Below, in pieces: positions 42,609 through 51,969 of a stretch of DNA of 64,000 nucleotides. This DNA comes from Panacagrimonas sp963975245 (lineage in GTDB: Bacteria > Pseudomonadota > Gammaproteobacteria > Nevskiales > Nevskiaceae), in contig CAXBFJ010000010.1 of the NCBI GenBank assembly GCA_963975245.1, positions 62,001 to 126,000 on the forward strand, in the 5' to 3' direction. The stretch's first letter is position 1, and each line of letters starts with the position of its first letter. The position numbers and the translations under genes were made by a program. The notes beneath the pieces are model-generated. The model did no database searches. It worked only from the letters and a program-made list of their open reading frames with translations, and was not told where the DNA came from.

Positions 42609-45047
42609 TCAGTTCACCGCGAAGCGGCTTAGGTCCACGCTCTCACCCACAGCCAGGTCGGTGCGGGCCATGAACTTGGGCTTGATGAACCAGACCACGG
42701 TAGGCAACAGCACCAGAGACAGCACCATGTTGATCAGCATGATGGCGACCAGCAGGATGCCCATGTCGGCCATGAACTTGAGGTCCGACATGAAGATCCA
42801 CGGGGTGATGCCGATGAGCATGATCGAGGCGGTGAACATGATGGCCTTGCCCGTCGTCGACAAGGCCGTGCGGATGGCCGCGGCATAATCACCGTTGTGC
42901 ACGTGGTACTCCTCGCAGATGCGCGAGAGCAGATAGATGCCGTAATCAATGCCCACGCCGACGCCCATGACCGCGACGATGGTGGCGTTGATGTCCAGGC
43001 CAATGCCCAGAACATGCATCGCAGCCATTTGCAGCAGATTGGCCAGGTTCACCGGAATCAGCAGCATGATCGAGGCCACAAAAGATTTGTACGCCAGCGC
43101 CGCAATAATGGCGATGGTGAGGTTGAGCAGGCCGAAGATGAACCAGTGATAACGCTCGACGACATTGTTCATCGCCTGTTGAAGCGCAATGACCCCGGTC
43201 GCCATGCGTACGGTGAACAGTTCATGGTCTTCGCCCACGATATCCACCGCGCGACGGGCATTGGCCAGCGCAGCGTCTACCGTGTCCTGCTTGTTGTCCT
43301 TGAACCAGGCAGACACGGTGGAGTGCTGCGCAACGAAATCCATGACATGTCCAAAGGACGCCGGTGACGTGCCCATCAATACCGCCCAGCCTGCGCTGTA
43401 TGCGGCCCGCTTGTTGGGGTCTATGGGCATGGCCTGTGGATTGCCGCCCGAGAACAGGCGATTGCCTTCCATCATGTAGTCGGAGAACGACAAGGTTGCC
43501 TTGGGCGCAAGAAATGGATCGGATTCCATCAGCGTCTGCAGCTGCATCCGGACCTGCATGGCTTCATGCGACAGCGCCACGCGATTGAGTCCGTCCTGCG
43601 GATTCTTCGACTCGATGATCAGTTCCAGCGTGTTCATGCCGGGGAAATGACGATTGATCGCACGTACCGACTCATTGAAATCGGTGCCGTGGTCAGAGTC
43701 CGGCCACAAGAGATTGCTGCCCTCTACCGGATTGCCAATTTCAATCTGCAGGGTCTGGTAGAGCGACCAGCCGGCGAGCGCAATCATGAAGACGGCGGTA
43801 AAGCCTGCGGGCTTTCCGTAGCTCAGTCTCGAGAGCTGTGTCAGGGCTTTTTTCTGGGTCAGATGGAAACCCTGTTCCTTGCCCTCACCGCCGGAGATCT
43901 GCTGGAAGTTCTTCGGAACCGGCAGATAGGACAGCAGGATGGCGGCTAGGAAGATGCCGGTGGGAATGATGAACAGCGCCCATGCACCACAGAACCAGGC
44001 GTGGTTGTACATGGTGACAATCGGCGCTATCGCAATGAACGCGATACCGCAGACATCGGTGATGATGCCGAGCACGGAGGGCACCATCATCACGCCCATG
44101 CAGACTTCGGCGGCTTTTCGCTTGTCCGGGATGTGCGCCAGAATCTCGTAATAGCGTTCCGCAAACTGAATGCAGTGCGACATGGTCCTGGCGAGCAGCA
44201 GCAGGGGAACAATGGTCAGCAGGGGCTCGATCGGTTTGCCCAGCCAGCCGATGAACCCGACGCCCCAGATGCCTGCGGTGGCCGCGCAGATGATCGGCAT
44301 CAGCACGCCGGCGACATTGCGCATGTAGAGAATCAGCAGAATCACCAGCACAGCCAGGGTGACACTGAAAATGGCGTAGGTCTGCTTCTGCAGGCGATAG
44401 ACCCAGCCGGTCAGAGTTGGCAGGCCCGCCTGATAGATGTGGTGATTCTCGTCGCTGTGTTTTTCGACCAGATCACGCAGGAAGTCGAAGGATTCGCCAT
44501 AGTCCACATGATCGTGGAAGGTGGCCTGGATCAGCGTTGCGGTCTCATCGCGTGAAACAAAAAATACCCGGGCATTGGGTGATTGCTCCACCCGGCGCCT
44601 GAAGGACGCCAGTTCTTCTGTAGAGCGAGGAACCTGATCGACCATCAGGGGGCGCATGTCCAGACCCTGCGGCGTGGCCTCCACGTAGCGCAATTTCTCG
44701 GTTGAAATCGAGATGACCTGCGTATGGTCTACCGAGGGTGTGAGGTCAACGTCGCGGGTCAGGTCCCAGACCTTCTGCAGGGTGTCCGCGTGATAGATGT
44801 CGCCATTCTTGCGCTTGATCATCAGGAAGACAGTCAGCGGACTGCCAAAGTTGGGGTGGTCGTTATAGACCTCCACAAAGGGGTCGTCCTCGGGCAACAG
44901 GTCCTTGAAAATGGTCCGAACTTCCACCCCGCCGAAGCCGCCCATGAATCCCAGGGTGACCAGCACGAACAGGCCGGCGACCCATGCCCGGCGGTCCATG
45001 ATCCATTTAGCTACTCGGAACCTGCGGGGCAATGATTGTTCGGTCAC
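42609..45047 (-). CDS. MMPL/RND-superfamily transporter
   Basis: 812 residues with the RND/MMPL layout: one N-terminal membrane segment, a large periplasmic loop (~40-225), five clustered segments, a second periplasmic loop (~430-620) and five more segments. The second cluster has GVGVGIDYGIYLLSRICEEY and GKAIMFTASIMLIGITPW, the conserved proton-relay region of the family. Members export lipids, hopanoids or hydrophobic compounds. The open frame runs to 45128, but the GTG at 45047 (VTEQSLPRRFRVAKW) is the best start. No adaptor or outer-membrane partner is adjacent; the cargo is unknown. Confidence 0.9.
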   Translation of the reverse strand: MTEQSLPRRFRVAKWIMDRRAWVAGLFVLVTLGFMGGFGGVEVRTIFKDLLPEDDPFVEVYNDHPNFGSPLTVFLMIKRKNGDIYHADTLQKVWDLTRDVDLTPSVDHTQVISISTEKLRYVEATPQGLDMRPLMVDQVPRSTEELASFRRRVEQSPNARVFFVSRDETATLIQATFHDHVDYGESFDFLRDLVEKHSDENHHIYQAGLPTLTGWVYRLQKQTYAIFSVTLAVLVILLILYMRNVAGVLMPIICAATAGIWGVGFIGWLGKPIEPLLTIVPLLLLARTMSHCIQFAERYYEILAHIPDKRKAAEVCMGVMMVPSVLGIITDVCGIAFIAIAPIVTMYNHAWFCGAWALFIIPTGIFLAAILLSYLPVPKNFQQISGGEGKEQGFHLTQKKALTQLSRLSYGKPAGFTAVFMIALAGWSLYQTLQIEIGNPVEGSNLLWPDSDHGTDFNESVRAINRHFPGMNTLELIIESKNPQDGLNRVALSHEAMQVRMQLQTLMESDPFLAPKATLSFSDYMMEGNRLFSGGNPQAMPIDPNKRAAYSAGWAVLMGTSPASFGHVMDFVAQHSTVSAWFKDNKQDTVDAALANARRAVDIVGEDHELFTVRMATGVIALQQAMNNVVERYHWFIFGLLNLTIAIIAALAYKSFVASIMLLIPVNLANLLQMAAMHVLGIGLDINATIVAVMGVGVGIDYGIYLLSRICEEYHVHNGDYAAAIRTALSTTGKAIMFTASIMLIGITPWIFMSDLKFMADMGILLVAIMLINMVLSLVLLPTVVWFIKPKFMARTDLAVGESVDLSRFAVN

Positions 45048-45429
45048 AAGACAGTTCTCGTTCGGATTGGGGCCGGGTGCGGCGCCGCTGGGAAAAGGTA
45101 TGGCCCCGTACCGTCTATTGTTTAGCAAATAAAATCAACAATCTGCGTCTCCTCTGAAACCCTTTGGGAGCAGCCCCGGTCGGGCGATTCAGTCATCCGG
45201 AAGCTGGCGATGGCGCAGACAATGGGCTGGCGGGGCGATCGCGCCATATCGTCAAAGTGGGGAGCCCATGAGGCCTGCGCTGGCCGAACGGACTGTGCAT
45301 GACCCTGTGCATAACAGTGAATTCACTTTAAGAAGAATCGGTAACTCGATGTTTTTTATTGTATTTATGTTGCATTAACTTTCTACATCTAAGCCATTGT
45401 TCTAGCGCGCTTTTTTTCCTGTTCGGCGC

Positions 45430-45458
45430 TTGTGAGCCCTGAGGTCGTGGGGTATAGT
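45430..45458 (+). promoter_or_regulatory. Probable sigma-70 promoter of the mra/dcw operon
   Basis: TTGTGA at 45430-45435 and TATAGT at 45453-45458 are separated by 17 nt, a good sigma-70 match. Transcription would begin near 45465, about 57 nt before the mraZ start. The MraZ-box-like repeats overlap the -10 element and start site. Confidence 0.75.
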
Positions 45459-45493
45459 GGGTCAAGAGGGTTTCTTTGTGGGTAGCTGTGGGG
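45448..45493 (+). promoter_or_regulatory. MraZ-box-like repeats (mra operator)
   Basis: TGGGG (45448), TGGGT (45458), AGGGT (45467), TGGGT (45479) and TGGGG (45489) recur at spacings of 10, 9, 12 and 10 nt. In E. coli and other bacteria MraZ binds TGGGN repeats with 5-nt spacers in front of its own operon and represses it. The four TGGG copies here fall into two pairs with the exact 10-nt period. Confidence 0.75.
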
Positions 45494-45521
45494 AGTTGCT
45501 CACGTAACCGGGGTCGTACGC

Positions 45522-45965
45522 GTGTTCTCTGGGTCACATCAATTGACCATCGATGACAAGGGTCGCCTTGCGATCCCTGCTTGCTTCCGCAAGGAGCTGG
45601 CGGAGTGCTGCGCGTCCCAAATGGTGATTACCCGCGGCCCCAATCCCTGCCTTGAGATTTACCCTGCCAACGAGTTCCAGCGCATCGCGGATGAGATCGA
45701 CCAGATGGAAGACCGTCAGATGGCTGAAACCCTGAAGGGCATCGTGATTGGCCTCGCCGTGCAGACCGAGCTCGACAAGCAAGGACGTGTACTGCTGCCG
45801 ACGCTGCTGAGAAAGCACGCGCGGCTCAATGGCGCTGCCGTACTGATGGGGCAGATTCGGCGGTTTGATCTCTGGCCTGATGATCTCTGGAATGAGCGTT
45901 ACGGAGACGGCCTGCAAAGCATCGATGCACAAGTGGTCGATGCATTCCGGACGTTGAAGCGGTGA
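45522..45965 (+). CDS. mraZ: Transcriptional regulator MraZ
   Basis: 147 residues with two AbrB-like SpoVT domains. The first begins FSGSHQLTIDDKGRLAIPA and the second has VQTELDKQGRVLLPTLLRKH. MraZ binds DNA repeats in front of the mra operon and controls cell-division and wall genes. The start is GTG at 45522. It heads the cluster; rsmH starts 9 nt after its stop (or at the later ATG 46029). Confidence 0.96.
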   Translation: MFSGSHQLTIDDKGRLAIPACFRKELAECCASQMVITRGPNPCLEIYPANEFQRIADEIDQMEDRQMAETLKGIVIGLAVQTELDKQGRVLLPTLLRKHARLNGAAVLMGQIRRFDLWPDDLWNERYGDGLQSIDAQVVDAFRTLKR

Positions 45966-45974
45966 GCGCCTCAT

Positions 45975-46970
45975 ATGGAAGTGCGCCATTCCGCAATCAC
46001 TGCGCCGTCGCGCGCGGGGCTTAGGCTGATGCAGGATCATCTCCCGGTGATGCTCGATCAGACGCTCGCCGGGCTTGCTCCGCGTGCTGGTGGCATTTAC
46101 GTGGACGCCACCTTTGGACGCGGCGGACACAGCGCCGCGATTTTGCAATCCATCGGTGACAGCGGCTTTCTGCACGCACTCGACCGCGACCCAGAAGCTT
46201 GTGCAGCGGCGCGCGAGCGATTCTCCGGCTTTGCGAATTTCCAGATTCACCGCCAGAACTTCTCCGACCTGGCCGACTTCACCCAGCAGCACAATTTGTC
46301 AGGGCAGGTGAGTGGGCTACTGCTGGATCTGGGTGTCTCCTCGCCCCAATTCGACGACGCCTCGCGCGGGTTTTCGTTTTCCAATGATGGTCCGCTGGAC
46401 ATGCGCATGGACCCCGACAGCGGAGAGTCCGCCGCGCAATGGATTGCGCGCGCAGATGAAACTGAAATTGCCGATGTCCTGTGGACCTTCGGCGAGGAGC
46501 GGGCCAGTCGGCGTATTGCGCGACGCATCGTGCAGGTACGCACTGAAACCCCCTTGCTGCGCACGGCGCAACTGGCGGACCTGATCTCCGGGGCCATGCG
46601 CGGGCCGCGCCAGAAGATTCATCCCGCCACGCGCAGCTTTCAGGCGATTCGCATTTTCATTAATCGCGAGCTCGAAGCGCTGCAAAAGGCCTTGCAGGCC
46701 AGTCTGGAATTGCTTGCAGCAGGCGGACGCCTGGCGGTGATCAGTTTTCATTCGCTGGAAGATCGTCTGGTGAAGCGCTTCATGCGCAGCGGCGGGGCCG
46801 AAGGTGATCGTGATGTGCCGACCCCGGCCAACCCCTATGCCGCGACCTCGCGTGGCGAAAGGCCAGCAGCGTTCAGGACCATCGGCCGCTACTTCGCGAC
46901 CGAGCAGGAGCGCTCGGGAAACCCGCGGGCACGCAGTGCCGTGCTTCGTGTCGCGGAGCGTCTCGCATGA
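45975..46970 (+). CDS. rsmH: 16S rRNA (cytosine1402-N4)-methyltransferase
   Basis: 331 residues: DHLPVMLDQTLAGL, YVDATFGRGGHSAAIL (SAM loop), LLLDLGVSSPQFDDASRGFS and the C-terminal ISFHSLEDRLVKRFM are all RsmH signatures. It N4-methylates C1402 of 16S rRNA, the same nucleotide that RsmI (41266) methylates on the ribose. ATG 45975 gives an N-terminal tail of 18 residues; ATG 46029 (MQDHLPVML) is also plausible. The stop overlaps the ftsL start. Confidence 0.96.
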   Translation: MEVRHSAITAPSRAGLRLMQDHLPVMLDQTLAGLAPRAGGIYVDATFGRGGHSAAILQSIGDSGFLHALDRDPEACAAARERFSGFANFQIHRQNFSDLADFTQQHNLSGQVSGLLLDLGVSSPQFDDASRGFSFSNDGPLDMRMDPDSGESAAQWIARADETEIADVLWTFGEERASRRIARRIVQVRTETPLLRTAQLADLISGAMRGPRQKIHPATRSFQAIRIFINRELEALQKALQASLELLAAGGRLAVISFHSLEDRLVKRFMRSGGAEGDRDVPTPANPYAATSRGERPAAFRTIGRYFATEQERSGNPRARSAVLRVAERLA

Positions 46971-47326
46971 ACATGGTGATTCAATCCCTCGACCACGCGC
47001 GTCGCAGTTTCAAGCGCATGCGCCTGGAGATGGCGGATGCGCCACCGACCGGCCTGATGATTCCCCTGGTGTTGGCGGTGCTGGTCATGGGTTCGGCGCT
47101 GTATGCCATTCGCATCAAGCATGACAACCGCAGCATGACCACCGAGATTGAGCGCGCCCGCGTTGAGCGTGAACGTTTGCAAATGGAGTGGTCACAGCTG
47201 CAGCTGGAAGAGGCCGCATTGGCGCACCACGCCCGTATCGAGAGCGCTGCACGGGATCAGCTGGGCATGGCCGAGCCGCGCGAGTACGTGATTCTTCAGC
47301 AGTCCGCAGCGGAGCGTGTGCCTTGA
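46967..47326 (+). CDS. ftsL: Cell division protein FtsL
   Basis: 119 residues: a short cytoplasmic tail, one membrane segment (~30-47, LMIPLVLAVLVMGSALYAI) and a periplasmic coiled coil (~50-95, IERARVERERLQMEWSQLQ) ending in a RDQLGMAEPREYVIL motif typical of FtsL. It works with FtsB and FtsQ to recruit and activate FtsWI. The ATG overlaps the rsmH stop; a second ATG lies at 46973. Confidence 0.92.
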   Translation: MNMVIQSLDHARRSFKRMRLEMADAPPTGLMIPLVLAVLVMGSALYAIRIKHDNRSMTTEIERARVERERLQMEWSQLQLEEAALAHHARIESAARDQLGMAEPREYVILQQSAAERVP

Positions 47327-49095
47327 GCCGCCGCAAGATATCCAAGTCGCAGAAGCCTCAGGGCGTTGCTCCCTGGCGCCGACGTGCCGTCGTGATATTG
47401 CTTGGTGTCAGCGCCGTGCTGGTGGCTGGTCGCGCATTTCAGTTGCAAGTCATAGATCGCGACTTCCTGACCCGCGAAGGGGCCAAGCGTCAGGTTCGTA
47501 CAGTGACGTTGCCAGGACATCGCGCCGCCATACGAGATCGTCGCGGCGAGCCGCTGGCCTTGTCGGCGCCAGTGGATTCGCTGTGGTGCGTACCATCCGA
47601 ACTGCTTGGCGCGCCGGAACATCTTGCCGCGCTGGCCAAAGTGCTCAAGCAGCCAAAATCCAAGTTGACGCGTTTTCTTACGGCGCGTTCCAAGCGTCAG
47701 TTTGTGTACTTGGAACGTGGCATGCCGCCAGATGAAGCGCGGCGCGCACTGGCGCTCAAGGCGCCCGGTGTGTTCTCCATTCGCGAATACCGGCGCTACT
47801 ACCCGGCAGGTGAAGTCGCTGGTCAGTTGGTGGGCTTTACCAATGTCGACGGCAAGGGCCAGGAAGGCATGGAGATGGCCCACAACGAAAGCCTGAGCGG
47901 TATTGCCGGCTCGCGTCACGTGATTCGCGATGCACGTGGACGCATCGTTGAAGACACCGAAGAAGCCGTGCCCGCTCAGCCGGGCGAGGACCTGACCCTG
48001 TCTATCGACCTGCGCCTGCAGTACCTCGCTTATCGCGAGCTCAAGGCGACGGTCAAAAAACACGAAGCCAAGGGCGGACTGGTCGTTGTGGCGGACGCCC
48101 GCACCGGTGAGATTCTGGCCATGGCCAGCCAGCCCGGATTCAATCCGAACAATGTGGCGGATCGCAGGCCGGGGCGCATGCGCAATCGCCCGATTGTCGA
48201 TTCCTTCGAGCCCGGCTCGGCGGTGAAACCTTTGCTGGTTGCCCAGGCACTGGAGACCGGCGCCTATCGTGAGCAGAGCCGGATCGATACCGGTGATGGC
48301 TGGATGCAGGTGCGGCGTCTCACGGTGAAGGACATCCATGCTCTGGGCGATACAGACCTGACCATGATTCTGGCCAAGTCCAGCAATGTTGGGGCGGCCA
48401 AGATTGGCCTGCACATAGGCGCAGAGAACGTCTGGCAGGGATACCAGCGTTTTGGTCTGGGTGATCCCGTGGGTTCCGGCTTTCCGGGCGAATCGATGCC
48501 GCTTTTGCGCAACTACATGAAGTGGGGCGACATCGCCACGGCAACGGCATCCTATGGTTACGGACTCTCACTAAACGGCTTGCATCTGGTGCGTGCCTAC
48601 GCGGGACTAGCCAACGACGGCCTGATGCCGCATCTGCAGTTGCTCGCCAACCAGCCGCTGACGCCCGGACGGCGGGCGGTCAGTGCAGCGACCGCGCGTT
48701 CGGTGCGACACATGCTTGAAGCTGTTGCGGTAGATGGCGGCACCGGATCGCGTGCTGCGATTCCCGGTTATCGGGTTGCTGGCAAGACCGGCACGGTGCG
48801 CAAGGTTTCGCCGACAGGCGGGTATGACGCACACCGACATCAGTCGGTCTTTGTCGGCATGGTGCCTGCGGACAATCCGAGGTTGGTCGGGCTGGTGATG
48901 GTCGATGAGCCACGTGCCGGTGACTACTACGGCGGTGTGGTGGCCGCGCCGATTTTCTCTTCGGTCATGCAGGGCGCGCTGCGCCTCTTGCAGATTGCGC
49001 CGGATGACTGCGCAAGTGAATGTGCCCAGCCTGATGTGCTGCCGCAGATTGCCATGCCCGCCGGCGCATCGCCTGCAACGGGGCCGCGCAGTTGA
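47323..49095 (+). CDS. ftsI: Peptidoglycan transpeptidase FtsI (PBP3)
   Basis: 590 residues: a basic cytoplasmic tail, a membrane segment (~22-40), a pedestal domain with RDRRGEPLALS, and the transpeptidase domain with SAVK (catalytic Ser299), SSN (353-355) and KTGT (488-491). It cross-links septal peptidoglycan. The start is TTG at 47323, whose TTGA overlaps the ftsL stop; the longer open frame from 47188 runs through ftsL. It ends with the same kind of TTGA overlap into murE. Confidence 0.96.
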   Translation: MSRRKISKSQKPQGVAPWRRRAVVILLGVSAVLVAGRAFQLQVIDRDFLTREGAKRQVRTVTLPGHRAAIRDRRGEPLALSAPVDSLWCVPSELLGAPEHLAALAKVLKQPKSKLTRFLTARSKRQFVYLERGMPPDEARRALALKAPGVFSIREYRRYYPAGEVAGQLVGFTNVDGKGQEGMEMAHNESLSGIAGSRHVIRDARGRIVEDTEEAVPAQPGEDLTLSIDLRLQYLAYRELKATVKKHEAKGGLVVVADARTGEILAMASQPGFNPNNVADRRPGRMRNRPIVDSFEPGSAVKPLLVAQALETGAYREQSRIDTGDGWMQVRRLTVKDIHALGDTDLTMILAKSSNVGAAKIGLHIGAENVWQGYQRFGLGDPVGSGFPGESMPLLRNYMKWGDIATATASYGYGLSLNGLHLVRAYAGLANDGLMPHLQLLANQPLTPGRRAVSAATARSVRHMLEAVAVDGGTGSRAAIPGYRVAGKTGTVRKVSPTGGYDAHRHQSVFVGMVPADNPRLVGLVMVDEPRAGDYYGGVVAAPIFSSVMQGALRLLQIAPDDCASECAQPDVLPQIAMPAGASPATGPRS

Positions 49096-50600
49096 GCGCC
49101 GCGGTGACCGGCTGGACGCTCGATCGACTGCTGGACGGCTTTGCCGCAGGCGCGCCAGCGCTGCCGGTAACTGGCCTGGCAATGGATTCGCGCGCTGTCG
49201 AAGTCGGGGATGCCTTCGTTGCGGTCAAGGGCTCTGCCGCGCATGGCTTGATGCACCTGCCGCAGGCTCTGGCGCGTGGCGCAAATGCCATTCTCTGGGA
49301 GCCCGACACCGGTGTTGAAGCACCGCAGGCGCAAGTGCCCAGCATCGCCGTCGAGAAACTGGGGCAAAGACTGGGCGAGATTTCGGCGCGCTTTCACGGC
49401 CGGCCTGCAGATCGCATGTTCGTTGCCGGGGTGACCGGAACCGACGGAAAGACCTCTACCGCGCATTTGATTGCGCAGGCCTTCGAAACCTACGGCAGGG
49501 CCTGTGCTTATCTGGGAACGCTGGGTAACGGGCGCCTGGGTCAGCTTGATGCTGCCACGCATACCACCCCCAATCCCATTGCCTTGCACGCCAACCTCGC
49601 AGCCTTCCTTGAGCAGGGCATAGATGCTTGTGCGATGGAAGTCTCATCGCATGCGCTGGATCAGCATCGTGTTGGCGGGGTGAATTTTGACGCCGTCGTG
49701 CTGACCAATCTCAGCCGCGACCATATGGACTACCACGGCACCGTCGAGAATTATGCAAATGCCAAGCGTCGGCTGTTTGAAGCCGGCGATGCACGCACAC
49801 TGATTCTCAATCGTGATGATGAGTACGGCGCGAAGTGGATTGCCCAGATCGCTCAGACTGCGCAGAAAGATCAATTGTGCGTCTACGGCATTGGAGGTGA
49901 GCGTCCGGAGCATCACGCATTCGTGATTGGACGCGAACTCGCGCTGACCGAATCGGGTCTGTCCCTGACCCTGGAAACACAGACGGCTCAGGCCAGTCTG
50001 AGCAGCCCGCTCCTGGGCGCTTTCAACGCCTACAACCTGCTGGCCGCCGCTGCGGTCCTGCTCAGTGCCGGTCTTTCGCTGGATGAATGCGCGACAGCAC
50101 TGCAAGTCGCCACGACCGTGCCCGGTCGGATCGAAGCCTTCTGCGGCAGAGAGGATCAGCCATTGGTTGTGGTGGATTACGCGCACACGCCGCGAGCGCT
50201 TGAGCAGGTGATTGCGGCCGTGCGTGCGCATGTACAGGGTGAGGTCTGGTGTGTATTTGGCTGCGGCGGCGATCGTGATCGCGGCAAGCGCGCATTGATG
50301 GGGCATGCAGCAAGCCTGGCCGCGGATCACGTGGTCATCACTGATGACAATCCACGCAGCGAATCGCCGCAAGCCATCGTTAAGGACATCATGTCCGGCG
50401 TCGTAGATGCACATCGCGAGCGCGTTCAGATCGAGCATGACCGCAATGCCGCCATAGCGCATGCAATCAGTTTGGCCAAGAAGGGTGACGTGGTTCTGGT
50501 TGCAGGCAAGGGGCACGAGACTGTGCAGATTTCTGCATCGGGTACGCGTCCTTTCAGTGATCGCGCGCGCGTGGCCGAGTTGTTGGGAGTAAGCGCATGA
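49092..50600 (+). CDS. murE: UDP-MurNAc-tripeptide synthetase (meso-DAP adding)
   Basis: 502 residues of the Mur ligase family. The ATP loop is VTGTDGKTSTAHL, and MEVSSHALDQHRVGGVNFD and LTNLSRDHMDYHG form the middle domain. DDNPR at 418-422 is the marker for meso-diaminopimelate as the third amino acid. The start is TTG at 49092, overlapping the ftsI stop as TTGA. The product feeds MurF next door. Confidence 0.97.
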   Translation: MSAAVTGWTLDRLLDGFAAGAPALPVTGLAMDSRAVEVGDAFVAVKGSAAHGLMHLPQALARGANAILWEPDTGVEAPQAQVPSIAVEKLGQRLGEISARFHGRPADRMFVAGVTGTDGKTSTAHLIAQAFETYGRACAYLGTLGNGRLGQLDAATHTTPNPIALHANLAAFLEQGIDACAMEVSSHALDQHRVGGVNFDAVVLTNLSRDHMDYHGTVENYANAKRRLFEAGDARTLILNRDDEYGAKWIAQIAQTAQKDQLCVYGIGGERPEHHAFVIGRELALTESGLSLTLETQTAQASLSSPLLGAFNAYNLLAAAAVLLSAGLSLDECATALQVATTVPGRIEAFCGREDQPLVVVDYAHTPRALEQVIAAVRAHVQGEVWCVFGCGGDRDRGKRALMGHAASLAADHVVITDDNPRSESPQAIVKDIMSGVVDAHRERVQIEHDRNAAIAHAISLAKKGDVVLVAGKGHETVQISASGTRPFSDRARVAELLGVSA

Positions 50601-51967
50601 TCGCGCCGCGTACCGGCATGGCCCCACTGTCCTGGTTCGCCCAGGCCAATGGCGTGGAACTCATAGGCGATGACGCTGAAGTCTTGCGCGTCAATTCGGA
50701 TTCGCGAGCGGTGCAGGGCGGCGATCTCTTTGTTGCCCTGCGCGGTGAGCGTTTCGATGGCCACAGCTTCAGTCAGGGGGCTGCCGATGCGGGCGCCGTC
50801 GGTATGGTCTGTGATCGTCGTCTTGATACTGCCATCGCGCAGATCGTGGTGAATGACACGCTCAGTGCCTTGCAGACTGTTGCGCAGGCCTGGCGACGCC
50901 GTTTCGATATTCCCGTCATCGGCGTAACCGGCAGCAATGGCAAGACCACCACCAAGCAGATGCTCGCTGCAGTCTTGTCCGCCCGCGGCCCGGTTCTGGC
51001 GACGCGCGGCAACTTGAACAACCACATCGGCATGCCGATGACCTTGCTGGAGCTGCGTGAGGAACATCGCACGGCGGTGATCGAGATGGGCGCCAACCAT
51101 GCAGGCGAAGTCGAGCTTCTGACGACACTGGCAGCACCCAACATCGGTCTTGTGACGCAGGCCGGAGACGCGCACCTTGAAGGCTTCGGCTCGCGCGACG
51201 GTGTTGCCCACGCCAAGGGTGAGCTGTTCGCCGGTCTGGGAGAAGACGGCATCGCCATCATCAATGCGGACGATGCCTACGCCGATCTCTGGCGCTCAAT
51301 GGCGCGATGCAGTCAGCTCAGTTTTGGTATCGACAATGCTGCCGACGTGCGTGCCTGTGACATTCGCTGCGAACACGACAGCAGCCGTTTCACTCTGGAA
51401 ATTCCGGGTGGCGAAGCGCAGGTTGAAATGGCGCTGGCCGGGCGTCACAACATCATGAACGCACTGGCTGCCGCCGCTTGTGCGGCTGCGCTGGGGCTTG
51501 AGGCGCACAGCATTGCCGATGGTCTGGGGCGTTTTGAGCAGGCACAGGGGCGTCTGGTTTGGCGCAAGGCGACGTCCGGCGCGCAGGTGATCGACGATAG
51601 CTACAACGCCAACCCAACTTCATTGCGAGCCGGTCTGGAACTGCTTGCCCAGCAGGAAGGCCGCCGTTACGCGGTGCTAGGTGGCATGGGCGAACTGGGG
51701 CCGGATTCGGACAGCCTGCACGAATGGTGCGGCGCCAAGGCGCGTGAGCTGGGCATTGAGCATCTTTACGCATTGGGCAACTCAGCGAGGCACTACGTCA
51801 ACGGTTTCGGCAGCGGCGGCGTCGCTTTCGATTCTGTCGAGGAACTGACTGCGCGTCTGCAGGCCGAATCCGGCACGCAGACGACGATGCTGGTCAAGGG
51901 GTCGCGCTCTGCGCGAATGGAACGAATTGTCACCGCTCTGTGCGGCGACGCGGCGGCGGGTCACTGA
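50597..51967 (+). CDS. murF: UDP-MurNAc-tripeptide--D-Ala-D-Ala ligase
   Basis: 456 residues with the Mur ligase layout: NSDSRAVQGGDLFVALRGER (uridine domain), VTGSNGKTTTKQML (ATP loop), EMGANHAGEVELLT and DDSYNANPTSLRAGLELL. It adds D-Ala-D-Ala to the tripeptide precursor in the cytoplasm. The ATG overlaps the murE stop by 4 nt; mraY starts 2 nt after its own stop. Confidence 0.97.
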   Translation: MIAPRTGMAPLSWFAQANGVELIGDDAEVLRVNSDSRAVQGGDLFVALRGERFDGHSFSQGAADAGAVGMVCDRRLDTAIAQIVVNDTLSALQTVAQAWRRRFDIPVIGVTGSNGKTTTKQMLAAVLSARGPVLATRGNLNNHIGMPMTLLELREEHRTAVIEMGANHAGEVELLTTLAAPNIGLVTQAGDAHLEGFGSRDGVAHAKGELFAGLGEDGIAIINADDAYADLWRSMARCSQLSFGIDNAADVRACDIRCEHDSSRFTLEIPGGEAQVEMALAGRHNIMNALAAAACAAALGLEAHSIADGLGRFEQAQGRLVWRKATSGAQVIDDSYNANPTSLRAGLELLAQQEGRRYAVLGGMGELGPDSDSLHEWCGAKARELGIEHLYALGNSARHYVNGFGSGGVAFDSVEELTARLQAESGTQTTMLVKGSRSARMERIVTALCGDAAAGH

Positions 51968-51969
51968 TC

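Larger units (their letters stand above)
45048..45521. other. 474-bp intergenic region: mra promoter on the right, left part empty
   Basis: The left ~380 bp have no supported gene; the short open frames on either strand lack ribosome sites and similarity. An AT-rich stretch lies at about 45340-45420. The right end holds the mra promoter and the MraZ-box repeats, described separately. The promoter of the divergent RND gene must also lie within the left part. Confidence 0.6.

Noticed and set aside
45328..45537. 69-aa minus-strand frame in the mra promoter region
   Set aside because: It crosses the mra promoter and MraZ boxes and has no similarity or ribosome site.
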